A DNA stretch of 5,135 bases from an uncultured Curvibacter sp. (GTDB lineage Bacteria > Pseudomonadota > Gammaproteobacteria > Burkholderiales > Burkholderiaceae). The translations under genes were made by a program, and so were the position numbers. The stretch's first letter is position 1; each line of letters begins with the position of its first letter. The notes beneath the pieces are model-generated. The model was given only the letters and a program-made list of their open reading frames with translations. It did not search any database and was not told the DNA's origin. The stretch lies in the NCBI GenBank assembly GCA_946481355.1, contig CAMLNH010000210.1, positions 1 to 5,135 of the forward strand, written 5' to 3'. Below, one piece after another: positions 1 to 5,135 of the stretch.

Positions 1-391
1 GCCACTCGAGCTCGGCGTACTCCTTGCCCTGGGTGTAGCCCAGCGGCAGCGAGATGGCGGCCAGCACGATGACCGCCTGCCAGCCCCAGAAGGTGAAGGC
101 CGCGAGCTTGTCGCCGAACAGCCGCACGTGGCAGGTGCGCTGCACCACGTAGTAGGCGGCCGCGAACAGGCCGCAGCCGCCGAAGGCGAAGATCACCGCG
201 TTGGTGTGCAGCGGTCGCAGGCGCCCGTAGCTCAGCCAGGGAATGCCGAAATTCAGTTCTGGCCAGGTCAGCTGGGCGGCGATGATCACCCCGACCAGCA
301 TGCCCACCACACCCCAGACCACCGTCATGATGGCGAACTGGCGCACAACGGTGTCGTTGTACACGGTCGCCTGCTGGTTTGAAAATGCCAT
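1..391 (-). CDS. ccoN: cbb3-type cytochrome c oxidase subunit I, CcoN (N-terminal part, cut by window edge)
   Basis: Subunit I of the high-affinity cbb3 oxidase, an inner-membrane heme-copper oxidase that reduces O2 to water at low oxygen. The 130 residues read from the ATG at 391 begin [14 protein letters not shown] first membrane helix covers about residues 20-40. It is followed by the family motif [17 protein letters not shown]; His62 in it corresponds to the low-spin heme b axial ligand of known CcoN structures (family knowledge, aligned from memory). A second helix runs about 64-82 (ending in YYVVQRTC), and a third starts near residue 97. The CuB ligands and the cross-linked Tyr-His lie further on and are outside the window. 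The start is supported by an AGAGAGG ribosome binding site 5 nt upstream. It lies 77 nt downstream of ccoS, with an FNR-type box between them, so it probably has its own low-oxygen promoter besides read-through from ccoI-ccoS. ccoO, ccoQ and ccoP are expected beyond the left edge. Identification is very secure. Confidence 0.96.
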   Translation of the reverse strand, partial: MAFSNQQATVYNDTVVRQFAIMTVVWGVVGMLVGVIIAAQLTWPELNFGIPWLSYGRLRPLHTNAVIFAFGGCGLFAAAYYVVQRTCHVRLFGDKLAAFTFWGWQAVIVLAAISLPLGYTQGKEYAELEW

Positions 392-396
392 GTGCA

Positions 397-405
397 CCTC
401 TCTCT
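397..405 (-). promoter_or_regulatory. ribosome binding site of ccoN
   Basis: On the minus strand AGAGAGAGG lies 5 nt before the ATG at 391. This purine tract is a good anti-SD match and fixes the ccoN start. Confidence 0.7.
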
Positions 406-420
406 TTATTGACCCTTGAA

Positions 421-426
421 AGTGTC
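421..426 (-). promoter_or_regulatory. putative -10 element of the ccoN promoter
   Basis: GACACT on the minus strand (3 of 6 matches to TATAAT) starts 22 nt after the end of the FNR-type box. This is the spacing expected when an FNR dimer is centred near -41.5. It predicts transcription starting near position 414 and a leader of about 23 nt before ccoN. The hexamer itself is weak, so the call rests on position relative to the box. Confidence 0.4.
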
Positions 427-448
427 TGTCTTTCACCGCACTCGCGGT

Positions 449-462
449 TTGACCCAAATCAA
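449..462 (-). promoter_or_regulatory. FNR/ANR-type binding site upstream of ccoN
   Basis: The minus strand reads TTGAT-TTGG-GTCAA, matching the FNR-family consensus TTGAT-N4-ATCAA at 9 of 10 positions. It lies in the 77-nt ccoS-ccoN gap, centred about 64 nt before the ccoN ATG, and both flanking genes run on the minus strand, so the target is ccoN and whatever follows it. FNR-type control of ccoNOQP operons is established in many proteobacteria. The site assignment is by sequence match and position. Confidence 0.85.
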
Positions 463-468
463 CCGCCC

Positions 469-606
469 TCAGGAATCCCGCAGGATGCGCTCGCCTTCGG
501 ACTCGAGGTCTTCGAACTGTCCGCGCTCGATGGCCCACCACAGGCCCGCGAGGATGAAGAAGACCAGCGCCACCGACAAAGGGATCAGCAGGTAAAGGAT
601 GTCCAT
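469..606 (-). CDS. ccoS: cbb3-type cytochrome oxidase assembly protein CcoS
   Basis: A 45-residue membrane peptide needed to mature cbb3 oxidase; in other bacteria its loss leaves the enzyme assembled but without redox cofactors in CcoN. The peptide starts [14 protein letters not shown]. Residues about 4-26 form one hydrophobic helix ending in [14 protein letters not shown], which is the CcoS family signature, followed by a short acidic cytoplasmic tail ending RILRDS. The ATG at 606 shares its A with the ccoI stop codon (TGATG), which implies translational coupling. An AAGGAG ribosome binding site lies 8 nt upstream inside the last codons of ccoI. The length is at the short end of the family but intact. 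It is followed by the ccoN promoter region. It is confidently identified by motif and context. Confidence 0.94.
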   Translation of the reverse strand: MDILYLLIPLSVALVFFILAGLWWAIERGQFEDLESEGERILRDS

Positions 607-2951
607 CAAACGCTCTCCTTGCCGCGCCAGCCCGGCGCCAGGCGCAATGCATTCATGACGACGAGCAGCGAACTGGCCGCCATGCCCAGACCGGCCAGCC
701 AGGCCGGCATCCAGCCCACCACGGCCAGCGGCACGCAGACCGCGTTGTAGGCCACGGCCCAGCCCAGGTTCTGGCGCACGATGCGCAGCGTGCGCCGCGC
801 CAGCGCGATGGCCGCCCCCACCTGGGCCAGCTGCTCGCCCAGCACCACGAAATCCGCGCGGGACTGCGCCAGCGGCACGGCCCGACCGAAGGCAAAGGAG
901 GCCTGGGCGCCAGCCAGGGCCGGCCCGTCGTTCAAGCCGTCACCAACCACCACGGCCTGGCGACCAGCCTGCCTTGCCTGTTGCAAGGCCTCCAGCTTGT
1001 CCTGTGGCGTGCAGCCACCGCGCGCCTGGGTTATGCCCAGTTGCTGTGCCACGCGAGCGACAGCCTCGGGCGCGTCACCCGAGAGGATGCGCACTTCGAT
1101 GCCTTCGGCCTGCAGCGCCGCCACGGTGGCCTGCGCATCGGGCCGTAGGTCCTCGCCGAACTCGAAGGTGGCCAGCCAACCCTGCGCATCGCTGAGCACG
1201 GCATGCGGGCCCGCCACCGGCTGCGCCGGTACACCGCAGTGCACCGCAGAGCCCAGGCGCAGGTCCTGCCAGGCCGCATCTCCTGCAGGCCGCACCCGGC
1301 CCGTGAGACCGGCACCGGCCTGCTCCTGCACCTCCTCGCTGAGCCAGGGCGCCGCAGCGTCCGCATCGGCCGTGGCCTGCAACGCACGCGAGACCGGATG
1401 CAGCGAATGCCGCGCCAGCGCTGCCGCCTGGGCCAGTACCTGGTCTCGCGTGGCACCGTCACGCAGGCGCAGTCCCTGGAGCACCAAGGCGTCGCGCGTG
1501 AGCGTGCCCGTCTTGTCGAAGATCACGAGATCGGCATGGGCCAGCACCTCCAACGCACCGAGCCGGCGCACCAGCACGCCCTGGCGCGCCAGGGTGCCGG
1601 CAGCCGCCAGCATGGCCGCGGGCGTGGCCAGCGAGAGCGCGCAGGGACAGGTGACGATGAGCACGGCCACGGCGACCATCAGTGCATGGCCCGGGTCCTG
1701 CGGCCACCACCAGACGGCGGCGCCGGCCGCGGCCAGCAGCACGCCGATGAGAAAAGGCCGGGCCAGCCGGTCCACCAGCAGGGCCAGCTGCGGCCGGCTG
1801 TGTGCGGCCTCCTCCATCAGCGCCACGATCTGGGCGTAGCGCGTGTCCTCGCCCGTGCGCTCCACGCGCACCCGCACGGCGCCGCTGAGGTTGTGGCTGC
1901 CCGCAATCACCGCCGCCCCGGGGCCGCGCGGCAGCGGACGCGACTCGCCCGTGAGCAGGGCCTCGTCGGCATGGGTCTGGCCTTCGAGCACGGTGGCATC
2001 GGCCGGGAAGGATTCACCGGGCAGCACGCGCAGCACATCGCCCGGGCGCAGCCGGTGCACGGCCACGCGCTCGAACTCGCCGTCGGCGCGCTGGCGCAGC
2101 ACGCTGTCGGGCAGGCGGTTCATCAGCGCGTCCAGCGCGCCCGCCGTGCGCTCGCGCAGGCGCTGCTCCAGCCAGCGACCGGTGAGCAGGAAGAAGACGA
2201 ACATGGTCAGCGAGTCGAAATACACCTCGCGCCCGAAGATGCCCTGGGGCTCGAAGGTGCCGGCCGTGCTGACCACGAAGGTGATGGCCATGCCCAGCGC
2301 CACCGCCAGGTCCATGCTGATGCGCCGCTGCAGGATGTCGCGCCAGGCCGCGGCAAAGAAAGGCGTGCAGGAGAAGAAGAGCACGGGCAGCGTGATGACC
2401 CAGGAGGCCCAGCGCAGCAGCTGCTCCATCTCCATGGTGAGGTCGCCCGGCTCGGCCACATAGGCTGGCCACGCGTACATCATGACCTGCATCATGCAAA
2501 AGCCCGCAACCAGCCAGCGCCACAGGGCCTTGCGCGTCTCCTTGCGGCGGCGTTCGCCGGCCAGTGCGTCCTGCGCCGGCACGGCACGGTAGCCAGCACG
2601 CCGCACGGCCTGCATCCATTCGGATGGGCGCACGGCCCCGGCATCCCAGAGCACGCGGGCACGCCGGCTGCCCGCGCTGACGCTGGCGCTGTGCACACCG
2701 GGTACGTGCCGCAGCGCGTCCTCGACGTTGAGCGCACAGGCCGCACAGTGCATGCCTTCGATCAGCAGATGGGATTCCCAGCGACCCTGCGTCTCGCTGG
2801 CACCTGCCTGCGGCCGGCTGAAACCCGACCACAGCTGCGGATCGTCCAGCAGCCCCTCGCCCGCTGCCTGGTCCGGTGGATCGGCAGCCGCGGCCGCGCC
2901 ATCGGACGCGGCAGGCGATGCGGCAAGACTGGCAGAGCTCATGGACATCAA
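606..2951 (-). CDS. ccoI: copper-translocating P-type ATPase CcoI (CopA2/FixI-type) for cbb3 oxidase assembly
   Basis: Inner-membrane P1B-type ATPase that exports Cu(I) to the periplasmic side for insertion into the CuB site of cbb3 oxidase. Of 781 residues, 1-60 are a low-complexity Ala-rich tail, and about 60-125 form one heavy-metal-associated domain with GMHCAAC (Cys69, Cys72). Helices lie around 143-165, 181-202, 212-232 and 245-262. The actuator motif TGES is at 334-337, and a helix pair at 398-416 and 423-452 carries the metal-binding CPC at 435-437. The phosphorylation motif DKTGT is at 479-483 (Asp479), the HP motif at 518-519, and GDGLNDGP at 670-677. Two last helices (about 727-768) carry YN and the SS...NALRL signature. 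All catalytic motifs are present. Linkage to ccoS and ccoN separates it from a detoxifying CopA. The start is uncertain: TTG 2951, ATG 2948 and ATG 2942 are in frame, none with a well-spaced ribosome binding site; AGGAGG lies 19-22 nt before the first two. No ATG, GTG or TTG occurs upstream in frame before a stop. Confidence 0.95.
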   Translation of the reverse strand: MMSMSSASLAASPAASDGAAAAADPPDQAAGEGLLDDPQLWSGFSRPQAGASETQGRWESHLLIEGMHCAACALNVEDALRHVPGVHSASVSAGSRRARVLWDAGAVRPSEWMQAVRRAGYRAVPAQDALAGERRRKETRKALWRWLVAGFCMMQVMMYAWPAYVAEPGDLTMEMEQLLRWASWVITLPVLFFSCTPFFAAAWRDILQRRISMDLAVALGMAITFVVSTAGTFEPQGIFGREVYFDSLTMFVFFLLTGRWLEQRLRERTAGALDALMNRLPDSVLRQRADGEFERVAVHRLRPGDVLRVLPGESFPADATVLEGQTHADEALLTGESRPLPRGPGAAVIAGSHNLSGAVRVRVERTGEDTRYAQIVALMEEAAHSRPQLALLVDRLARPFLIGVLLAAAGAAVWWWPQDPGHALMVAVAVLIVTCPCALSLATPAAMLAAAGTLARQGVLVRRLGALEVLAHADLVIFDKTGTLTRDALVLQGLRLRDGATRDQVLAQAAALARHSLHPVSRALQATADADAAAPWLSEEVQEQAGAGLTGRVRPAGDAAWQDLRLGSAVHCGVPAQPVAGPHAVLSDAQGWLATFEFGEDLRPDAQATVAALQAEGIEVRILSGDAPEAVARVAQQLGITQARGGCTPQDKLEALQQARQAGRQAVVVGDGLNDGPALAGAQASFAFGRAVPLAQSRADFVVLGEQLAQVGAAIALARRTLRIVRQNLGWAVAYNAVCVPLAVVGWMPAWLAGLGMAASSLLVVMNALRLAPGWRGKESV
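615..620 (-). promoter_or_regulatory. ribosome binding site of ccoS, inside ccoI
   Basis: AAGGAG on the minus strand lies 8 nt before the ccoS ATG and within the final codons of ccoI. Together with the TGATG stop/start overlap it decides the ccoS start and supports coupled translation. Confidence 0.75.
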
Positions 2952-2956
2952 GCCTA
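2951..2956 (-). promoter_or_regulatory. possible -10 element facing ccoI
   Basis: TAGGCT on the minus strand begins exactly 22 nt after the FNR-type box, the class II spacing. It would start RNA at about 2946-2942, on top of the candidate ccoI start codons. It is weak by itself (T1, A2 and T6 match). Confidence 0.25.
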
Positions 2957-2978
2957 TCGAGGGGAACCCGCCTCCTAC

Positions 2979-2992
2979 TTGATATGGATCAA
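2979..2992. promoter_or_regulatory. FNR/ANR-type binding site in the ccoI-usp divergent gap
   Basis: TTGAT-ATGG-ATCAA matches the FNR-family consensus at all ten conserved positions and extends to a 6-bp arm on each side (CTTGAT/ATCAAG). It is centred at 2985.5, between ccoI (minus) and usp (plus). Towards usp, class II geometry gives a start near 3027, comfortably before the usp ATG at 3055. Towards ccoI it would give a start at the coding start itself. Activation of usp is therefore the better supported function; an effect on ccoI is possible. Confidence 0.88.
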
Positions 2993-3015
2993 GACCTTAG
3001 CAGAAGCATGTGGCC

Positions 3016-3021
3016 TAAGCT
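3016..3021 (+). promoter_or_regulatory. putative -10 element of the usp promoter
   Basis: TAAGCT lies 23 nt after the end of the FNR-type box, matching T1, A2 and T6 of TATAAT. It predicts a transcript start near 3028 and a leader of about 27 nt that includes the ribosome binding site. No -35 hexamer is needed in this promoter type because the regulator occupies that position. Confidence 0.45.
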
Positions 3022-3043
3022 AGGGGCACCGCAACAACGCACC

Positions 3044-3049
3044 TAGGAG
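3044..3049 (+). promoter_or_regulatory. ribosome binding site of usp
   Basis: TAGGAG lies 5 nt before the ATG at 3055 and fixes the start of the stress protein gene. Confidence 0.7.
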
Positions 3050-3054
3050 CCAGC

Positions 3055-3498
3055 ATGTACAAGCGCATCCTCGTCGCCACCGACGGCAGCACCCTCTCCA
3101 AGAAAGCCGTGAGCAGCGCCATCGCCCTGGCCCAGCTCAGCGGCGCGGAGCTCGTCGCCCTCAAGGTGGTGCCCCGCTACCCGCAGAGCTATTTCGAAGG
3201 CGGCCTGGCGCTACCGCTGAGCGACATCAACAAGATCGAGAAGCAGTGGGCCGCCCAAGGCCAGACCGTGGTCGATGCCGTCACCAAGGCCGCCAAAAGC
3301 AAAGGGGTCATGGCCAAGGGCGTGGTCGTGAAGTCGGACCTGATCAGCGAGGCCATCATCGCTGCGGCCAAGAAGAACAAGTGCGATCTCATTGTCATGG
3401 CCTCGCATGGCCGCAAGGGCATCAAGCGCCTGCTGCTGGGCAGCGAAACCCAGCAGGTGCTGACGCACTCGCACATCCCGGTGCTGGTGCTGCGCTGA
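3055..3498 (+). CDS. universal stress protein, single UspA domain
   Basis: Cytoplasmic protein of 147 residues, the normal length for one UspA domain with an alpha/beta Rossmann-like fold. Residues 3-12 (KRILVATDGS) form the first strand and carry Asp10, which contacts nucleotide in ATP-binding family members. The end carries SHGRKGIKRLLLGSETQQVL (118-135): Gly119, Gly122, Gly129 and Ser130 form the phosphate-binding loop, so it is probably of the ATP-binding type. The final strand IPVLVLR closes the domain. The gene stands alone, divergent from ccoI, behind a perfect FNR-type box with matching promoter spacing, which suggests induction at low oxygen. In Pseudomonas aeruginosa several Usp proteins are Anr-controlled and support anaerobic survival, so a similar role is a reasonable inference. 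Its partner or substrate is unknown. The start is supported by TAGGAG 5 nt upstream. Confidence 0.93.
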   Translation: MYKRILVATDGSTLSKKAVSSAIALAQLSGAELVALKVVPRYPQSYFEGGLALPLSDINKIEKQWAAQGQTVVDAVTKAAKSKGVMAKGVVVKSDLISEAIIAAAKKNKCDLIVMASHGRKGIKRLLLGSETQQVLTHSHIPVLVLR

Positions 3499-3516
3499 GC
3501 CTGCGAGGCCGCAAAC

Positions 3517-3525
3517 TGGTAAATT
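3517..3525 (+). promoter_or_regulatory. putative extended -10 promoter of the barrel protein gene
   Basis: TGG-TAAATT is an extended -10 pattern: TGn followed by a hexamer matching TATAAT at 4 of 6 positions. No convincing -35 is visible 16-18 nt upstream. A start near 3532 would give a leader of about 60 nt, most of it taken up by the hairpin at 3536-3574. Speculative. Confidence 0.3.
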
Positions 3526-3587
3526 CCCGTGGGAAGGGCCTGTTCACACTGATTTCTCAAGTGCGAACAGGCCCTCAACACCACGGG
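3526..3587. repeat. multi-tier inverted repeat (long hairpin) before the barrel protein gene
   Basis: Three nested complementary arm pairs share one axis. The outer pair is CCCGTGG 3526-3532 with CCACGGG 3581-3587. The middle pair is GGGCCTGTTC 3536-3545 with GAACAGGCCC 3565-3574. The inner pair is CACT 3547-3550 with AGTG 3560-3563, separated from the middle pair by one A-C mismatch. The loop is 9 nt (3551-3559). Middle and inner tiers give a near-continuous 15-bp stem. There is no T-tract on either side, so a standard intrinsic terminator of usp is unlikely. The outer right arm covers GGG of the weak GGGA ribosome binding site of the next gene, so a role in translation control or as a protein-binding dyad is possible. 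Confidence 0.8.
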
Positions 3588-3592
3588 ACACC

Positions 3593-4396
3593 ATGAACAT
3601 CGCGCGCCTCCTCCTCCCCCTTGCCCTGCTGCCGCTCGCGGCGCAGGCCCAGCCGGTCTCGCTGCGCTCGGTCGACAGCAGCGAGCTGGGCGTCGAAATC
3701 ATGCAGCTGCGCTACGGAGCCGGCAGCGGCAGCACGGCCTTCGAACACGAAGGCAACAAGGTGGGGCTGATGTTCCGCTTCACCCAGGCCCTGAGTGACA
3801 ACTGGTACTGGGGCGGCGACGCCCGCCAGTCGCATGGGAACATCAACTACAGCAGCGCCAGCCGCGGTGAGAAAGGCGGCAACGCCGACGTCGTGACCGA
3901 GGTGCGCATCACCGGCGGCAAGGACTATCCCGTTGGGTCCCAGCTGCTGGCCCCCTACTTCGGCCTGGGCTACCGCAAGCTCAGCACCGACCTGAAAGGC
4001 CTGACGAGCACGGGTGACGAAGGCTACCGCCGCCGCAGCCAGTACGTCTACCTGCCCCTGGGCCTGACCCACCGCCTACAGCTGGGGCCCGAGGCCCGGC
4101 TGTCGACCAGTTTCGAATACGACCTGCTGCTCGACGGCCGTCAGCAGTCCTTTCTGTCCGACACGGACGCCACGTCCAACGACCCGGTCAACAGCCAGCG
4201 CAACGGCCATGGCCTGCGGCTGAGCAGCAGCTTCGAGACCTTCCACTGGTCCATCGGCTTCTTCGTGCACTACTGGCGCGTCGGCGCCTCGGACGAGGCC
4301 CGTCAGTCCCTGGCAGGCGTACCCGCGGCCGTGATCGTGGAGCCGCGCAACAGCACGCGCGAAGCCGGCGTGCAGTTCAGGTTGCGCTTCCACTGA
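3593..4396 (+). CDS. exported protein of unknown function, probable small outer-membrane beta-barrel
   Basis: I do not recognise a named family. The 267-residue product starts with a clear signal peptide: MNIAR, a Leu/Pro/Ala-rich core, and a likely signal peptidase I cut after AAQAQA-type residues near 19-20. The mature part has no cysteine, is rich in Tyr, Phe, Gly and Ser, and shows about ten alternating polar/hydrophobic stretches separated by polar turns. Examples lie around 33-41, 57-69, 119-133, 151-166, 171-183, 209-220 and 224-236. The last stretch, GVQFRLRFH, resembles the C-terminal beta-signal read by the BAM machinery, but ends in His after Phe. An even number of strands in about 245 residues suits a small barrel. 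The gene lies alone between usp and a terminator. The ATG at 3593 has only a weak GGGA ribosome binding site 4 nt upstream, part of a hairpin arm. A secreted beta-rich periplasmic protein is the alternative. Confidence 0.8.
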   Translation: MNIARLLLPLALLPLAAQAQPVSLRSVDSSELGVEIMQLRYGAGSGSTAFEHEGNKVGLMFRFTQALSDNWYWGGDARQSHGNINYSSASRGEKGGNADVVTEVRITGGKDYPVGSQLLAPYFGLGYRKLSTDLKGLTSTGDEGYRRRSQYVYLPLGLTHRLQLGPEARLSTSFEYDLLLDGRQQSFLSDTDATSNDPVNSQRNGHGLRLSSSFETFHWSIGFFVHYWRVGASDEARQSLAGVPAAVIVEPRNSTREAGVQFRLRFH

Positions 4397-4405
4397 AAGC
4401 GATTC

Positions 4406-4446
4406 GCCCAGAAAAAACGCCGGCACTGCCGGCGTTTTTTCTGGGC
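4406..4446. terminator. bidirectional intrinsic terminator between the barrel gene and the matB-like gene
   Basis: A perfect 19-bp inverted repeat (arms 4406-4424 and 4428-4446, loop ACT) has a GC core of CGCCGGC/GCCGGCG flanked by six A and six T. Read on either strand it is a GC stem followed by a six-U tract. It lies 10 nt after the barrel gene stop (4396) and 12 nt from the stop of the convergent gene (4459), so it ends transcription from both sides. Confidence 0.95.
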
Positions 4447-4458
4447 ATGGTCAAGCCG

Positions 4459-5135
4459 TCAGCTGAACAGCGTCTTGTACTGGTCGCGCAGCAGGTTCTT
4501 CTGTACCTTGCCCATGGTGTTGCGCGGCAGGTCGTCGACCACGTAGCACTTCTTGGGGATCTTGAAGTTGGCCAGTTTGGACTTCAGGGTGGCGACGATC
4601 TGCTCGGGCTCGAGCGCGGCGCCGGGCTTGCGCACCACCACGGCCACACCGACCTCGCCAAAGTCCGGGTGCGGCACCCCCACCAAGGCGCTCTCAGCCA
4701 CGCCGGGCAGCTCGTTGATATAGCCTTCGATCTCGGCCGGGTAGACGTTGTAGCCGCCGCTGATGATCAGGTCCTTGCTGCGGCCCACGATGCTCACGTA
4801 GTCGCGCTCGTCCACCTTGCCCACGTCGCCGGTCTTGAACCAGCCGTCAGCGGTGAACTCTTCCTTGGTCTTCTCGGGCATGCGCCAGTAGCCCTTGAAC
4901 ACGTTGGGGCCCTGCACCTGGATGTTGCCGATCTCGCCCACGGGCAGCGGCTTGTTCGCGTCGTCCACCACACGCAGGTCCACCCCCGGCAGCGGGAAGC
5001 CCACGGTGGCACCGCGCCGCTCGGACTGCCCCGCGTGGCGCTTGTCGGCCGCGTAGGGGTTGGAGGTGAGCATGATGGTCTCGCTCATGCCGTAGCGCTC
5101 CAGGATGGTGTGGCCGGTGCGCTGCTGCCATTCGT
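4459..5135 (-). CDS. matB: malonyl-CoA synthase (MatB-type acyl-CoA ligase), C-terminal part, cut by window edge
   Basis: ANL-superfamily ligase that forms malonyl-CoA from malonate, CoA and ATP through an acyl-adenylate in the cytoplasm. The window holds the last 224 residues (first full codon at 5133); the family is about 500 residues long, so over half lies outside. In order it shows ILERYGMSE (10-18, motif A5), then the TSNPY that follows it in MatB proteins, WFKTGD (98-103, ribose-binding Asp103), the hinge region GRSKDLIISGGYNVYPAEIE (117-136, motif A8), and LPRNTMGKVQKN (202-213) with catalytic Lys209. The frame is intact to the TGA at 4459-4461. SNPY, FPLPGV and PHPDFGE favour malonate over fatty or aromatic acids, but the substrate-pocket Arg lies outside the window, so another short-chain acyl-CoA ligase is possible. 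About eight extra residues separate SNPY from TVGFPLPGV compared with the Rhodopseudomonas enzyme as recalled. It is convergent with the barrel gene. Confidence 0.82.
   Translation of the reverse strand, partial: EWQQRTGHTILERYGMSETIMLTSNPYAADKRHAGQSERRGATVGFPLPGVDLRVVDDANKPLPVGEIGNIQVQGPNVFKGYWRMPEKTKEEFTADGWFKTGDVGKVDERDYVSIVGRSKDLIISGGYNVYPAEIEGYINELPGVAESALVGVPHPDFGEVGVAVVVRKPGAALEPEQIVATLKSKLANFKIPKKCYVVDDLPRNTMGKVQKNLLRDQYKTLFS

Noticed and set aside
781..1839. A 352-codon plus-strand open frame inside ccoI
   Set aside because: Ser/Ala/Arg/Cys-rich composition without a domain. It is a GC-bias shadow of ccoI.
2014..2832. A 272-codon minus-strand open frame within ccoI in another frame
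   Set aside because: Arg/Ala/Gly-rich low-complexity product overlapping the HMA and membrane part of CcoI. It is a shadow frame.
2996..3019. CTTAG...CTAAG inverted repeat between the FNR box and the usp -10
   Set aside because: Five-base arms with a 14-base gap, too short to separate from chance.
1203..3023. A 606-codon open frame on the plus strand, antisense to ccoI
   Set aside because: It overlies the complete, motif-verified ccoI gene. Its product is a His/Gln/Arg/Ala-rich string without domains, as expected from the opposite strand of a high-GC gene, and it has no ribosome binding site worth noting.
3526..3587. The long hairpin after usp read as an intrinsic terminator
   Set aside because: No run of T follows the stem on either strand (CTCAACACC on plus, CTTCCCACG on minus), so only a Rho-type or regulatory role remains possible.
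3575..4072. A 165-codon minus-strand frame opposite the barrel gene
   Set aside because: The plus-strand frame has a clear signal peptide and strand pattern, while the antisense product is Ala/Val/Gln-rich without recognisable features.
1..5135. Mobile elements, CRISPR arrays, tRNA or rRNA genes, toxin-antitoxin or phage-defence genes
   Set aside because: No terminal repeats, transposase motifs, regularly spaced repeats or tRNA cloverleaf patterns were seen. All coding space is explained by six genes with ordinary chromosomal composition.

Overview
The window is GC-rich, densely coding DNA from what looks like a betaproteobacterium of the order Burkholderiales, most likely family Comamonadaceae. 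This rests on recalled similarity of CcoI, CcoS, CcoN and the malonyl-CoA synthase to proteins of that group and on the strong G/C bias at third codon positions. No database search was possible.

Left part (1-2951, minus strand): the start of a cbb3-type cytochrome c oxidase locus, transcribed right to left as ccoI (copper-exporting P1B-ATPase), ccoS (45-residue maturation peptide, sharing one base with the ccoI stop) and then ccoN (catalytic subunit I, cut by the left edge). CcoI supplies copper for the heme b3-CuB centre, CcoS is needed for a functional enzyme, and CcoN is the subunit that carries the centre. A consensus FNR/ANR-type box lies between ccoS and ccoN at a distance that fits a class II oxygen-responsive promoter for the structural genes.

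Middle (2952-3498): a second, fully symmetric FNR-type box lies in the divergent gap between ccoI and a single-domain universal stress protein gene on the plus strand. Its spacing fits activation of the usp gene. Towards ccoI the same geometry would put the transcript start on the ccoI start codons, which is unusual.

Right part (3499-5135): a 94-base gap holds a large multi-tier hairpin just before a gene for an exported protein of unknown function that looks like a small outer-membrane beta-barrel. A 19-bp perfect hairpin with an A-tract and a T-tract then serves as a bidirectional terminator between that gene and the convergent 3' end of a malonyl-CoA synthase (matB-like) gene, whose 5' part lies beyond the right edge.

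No mobile elements, CRISPR arrays, tRNAs or rRNAs were seen, and there is no gene-free stretch over 300 bases. Most of the window is known low-oxygen respiration biology. The less explained parts are the hairpin leader with its barrel gene and the architecture of the ccoI-usp divergent promoter.
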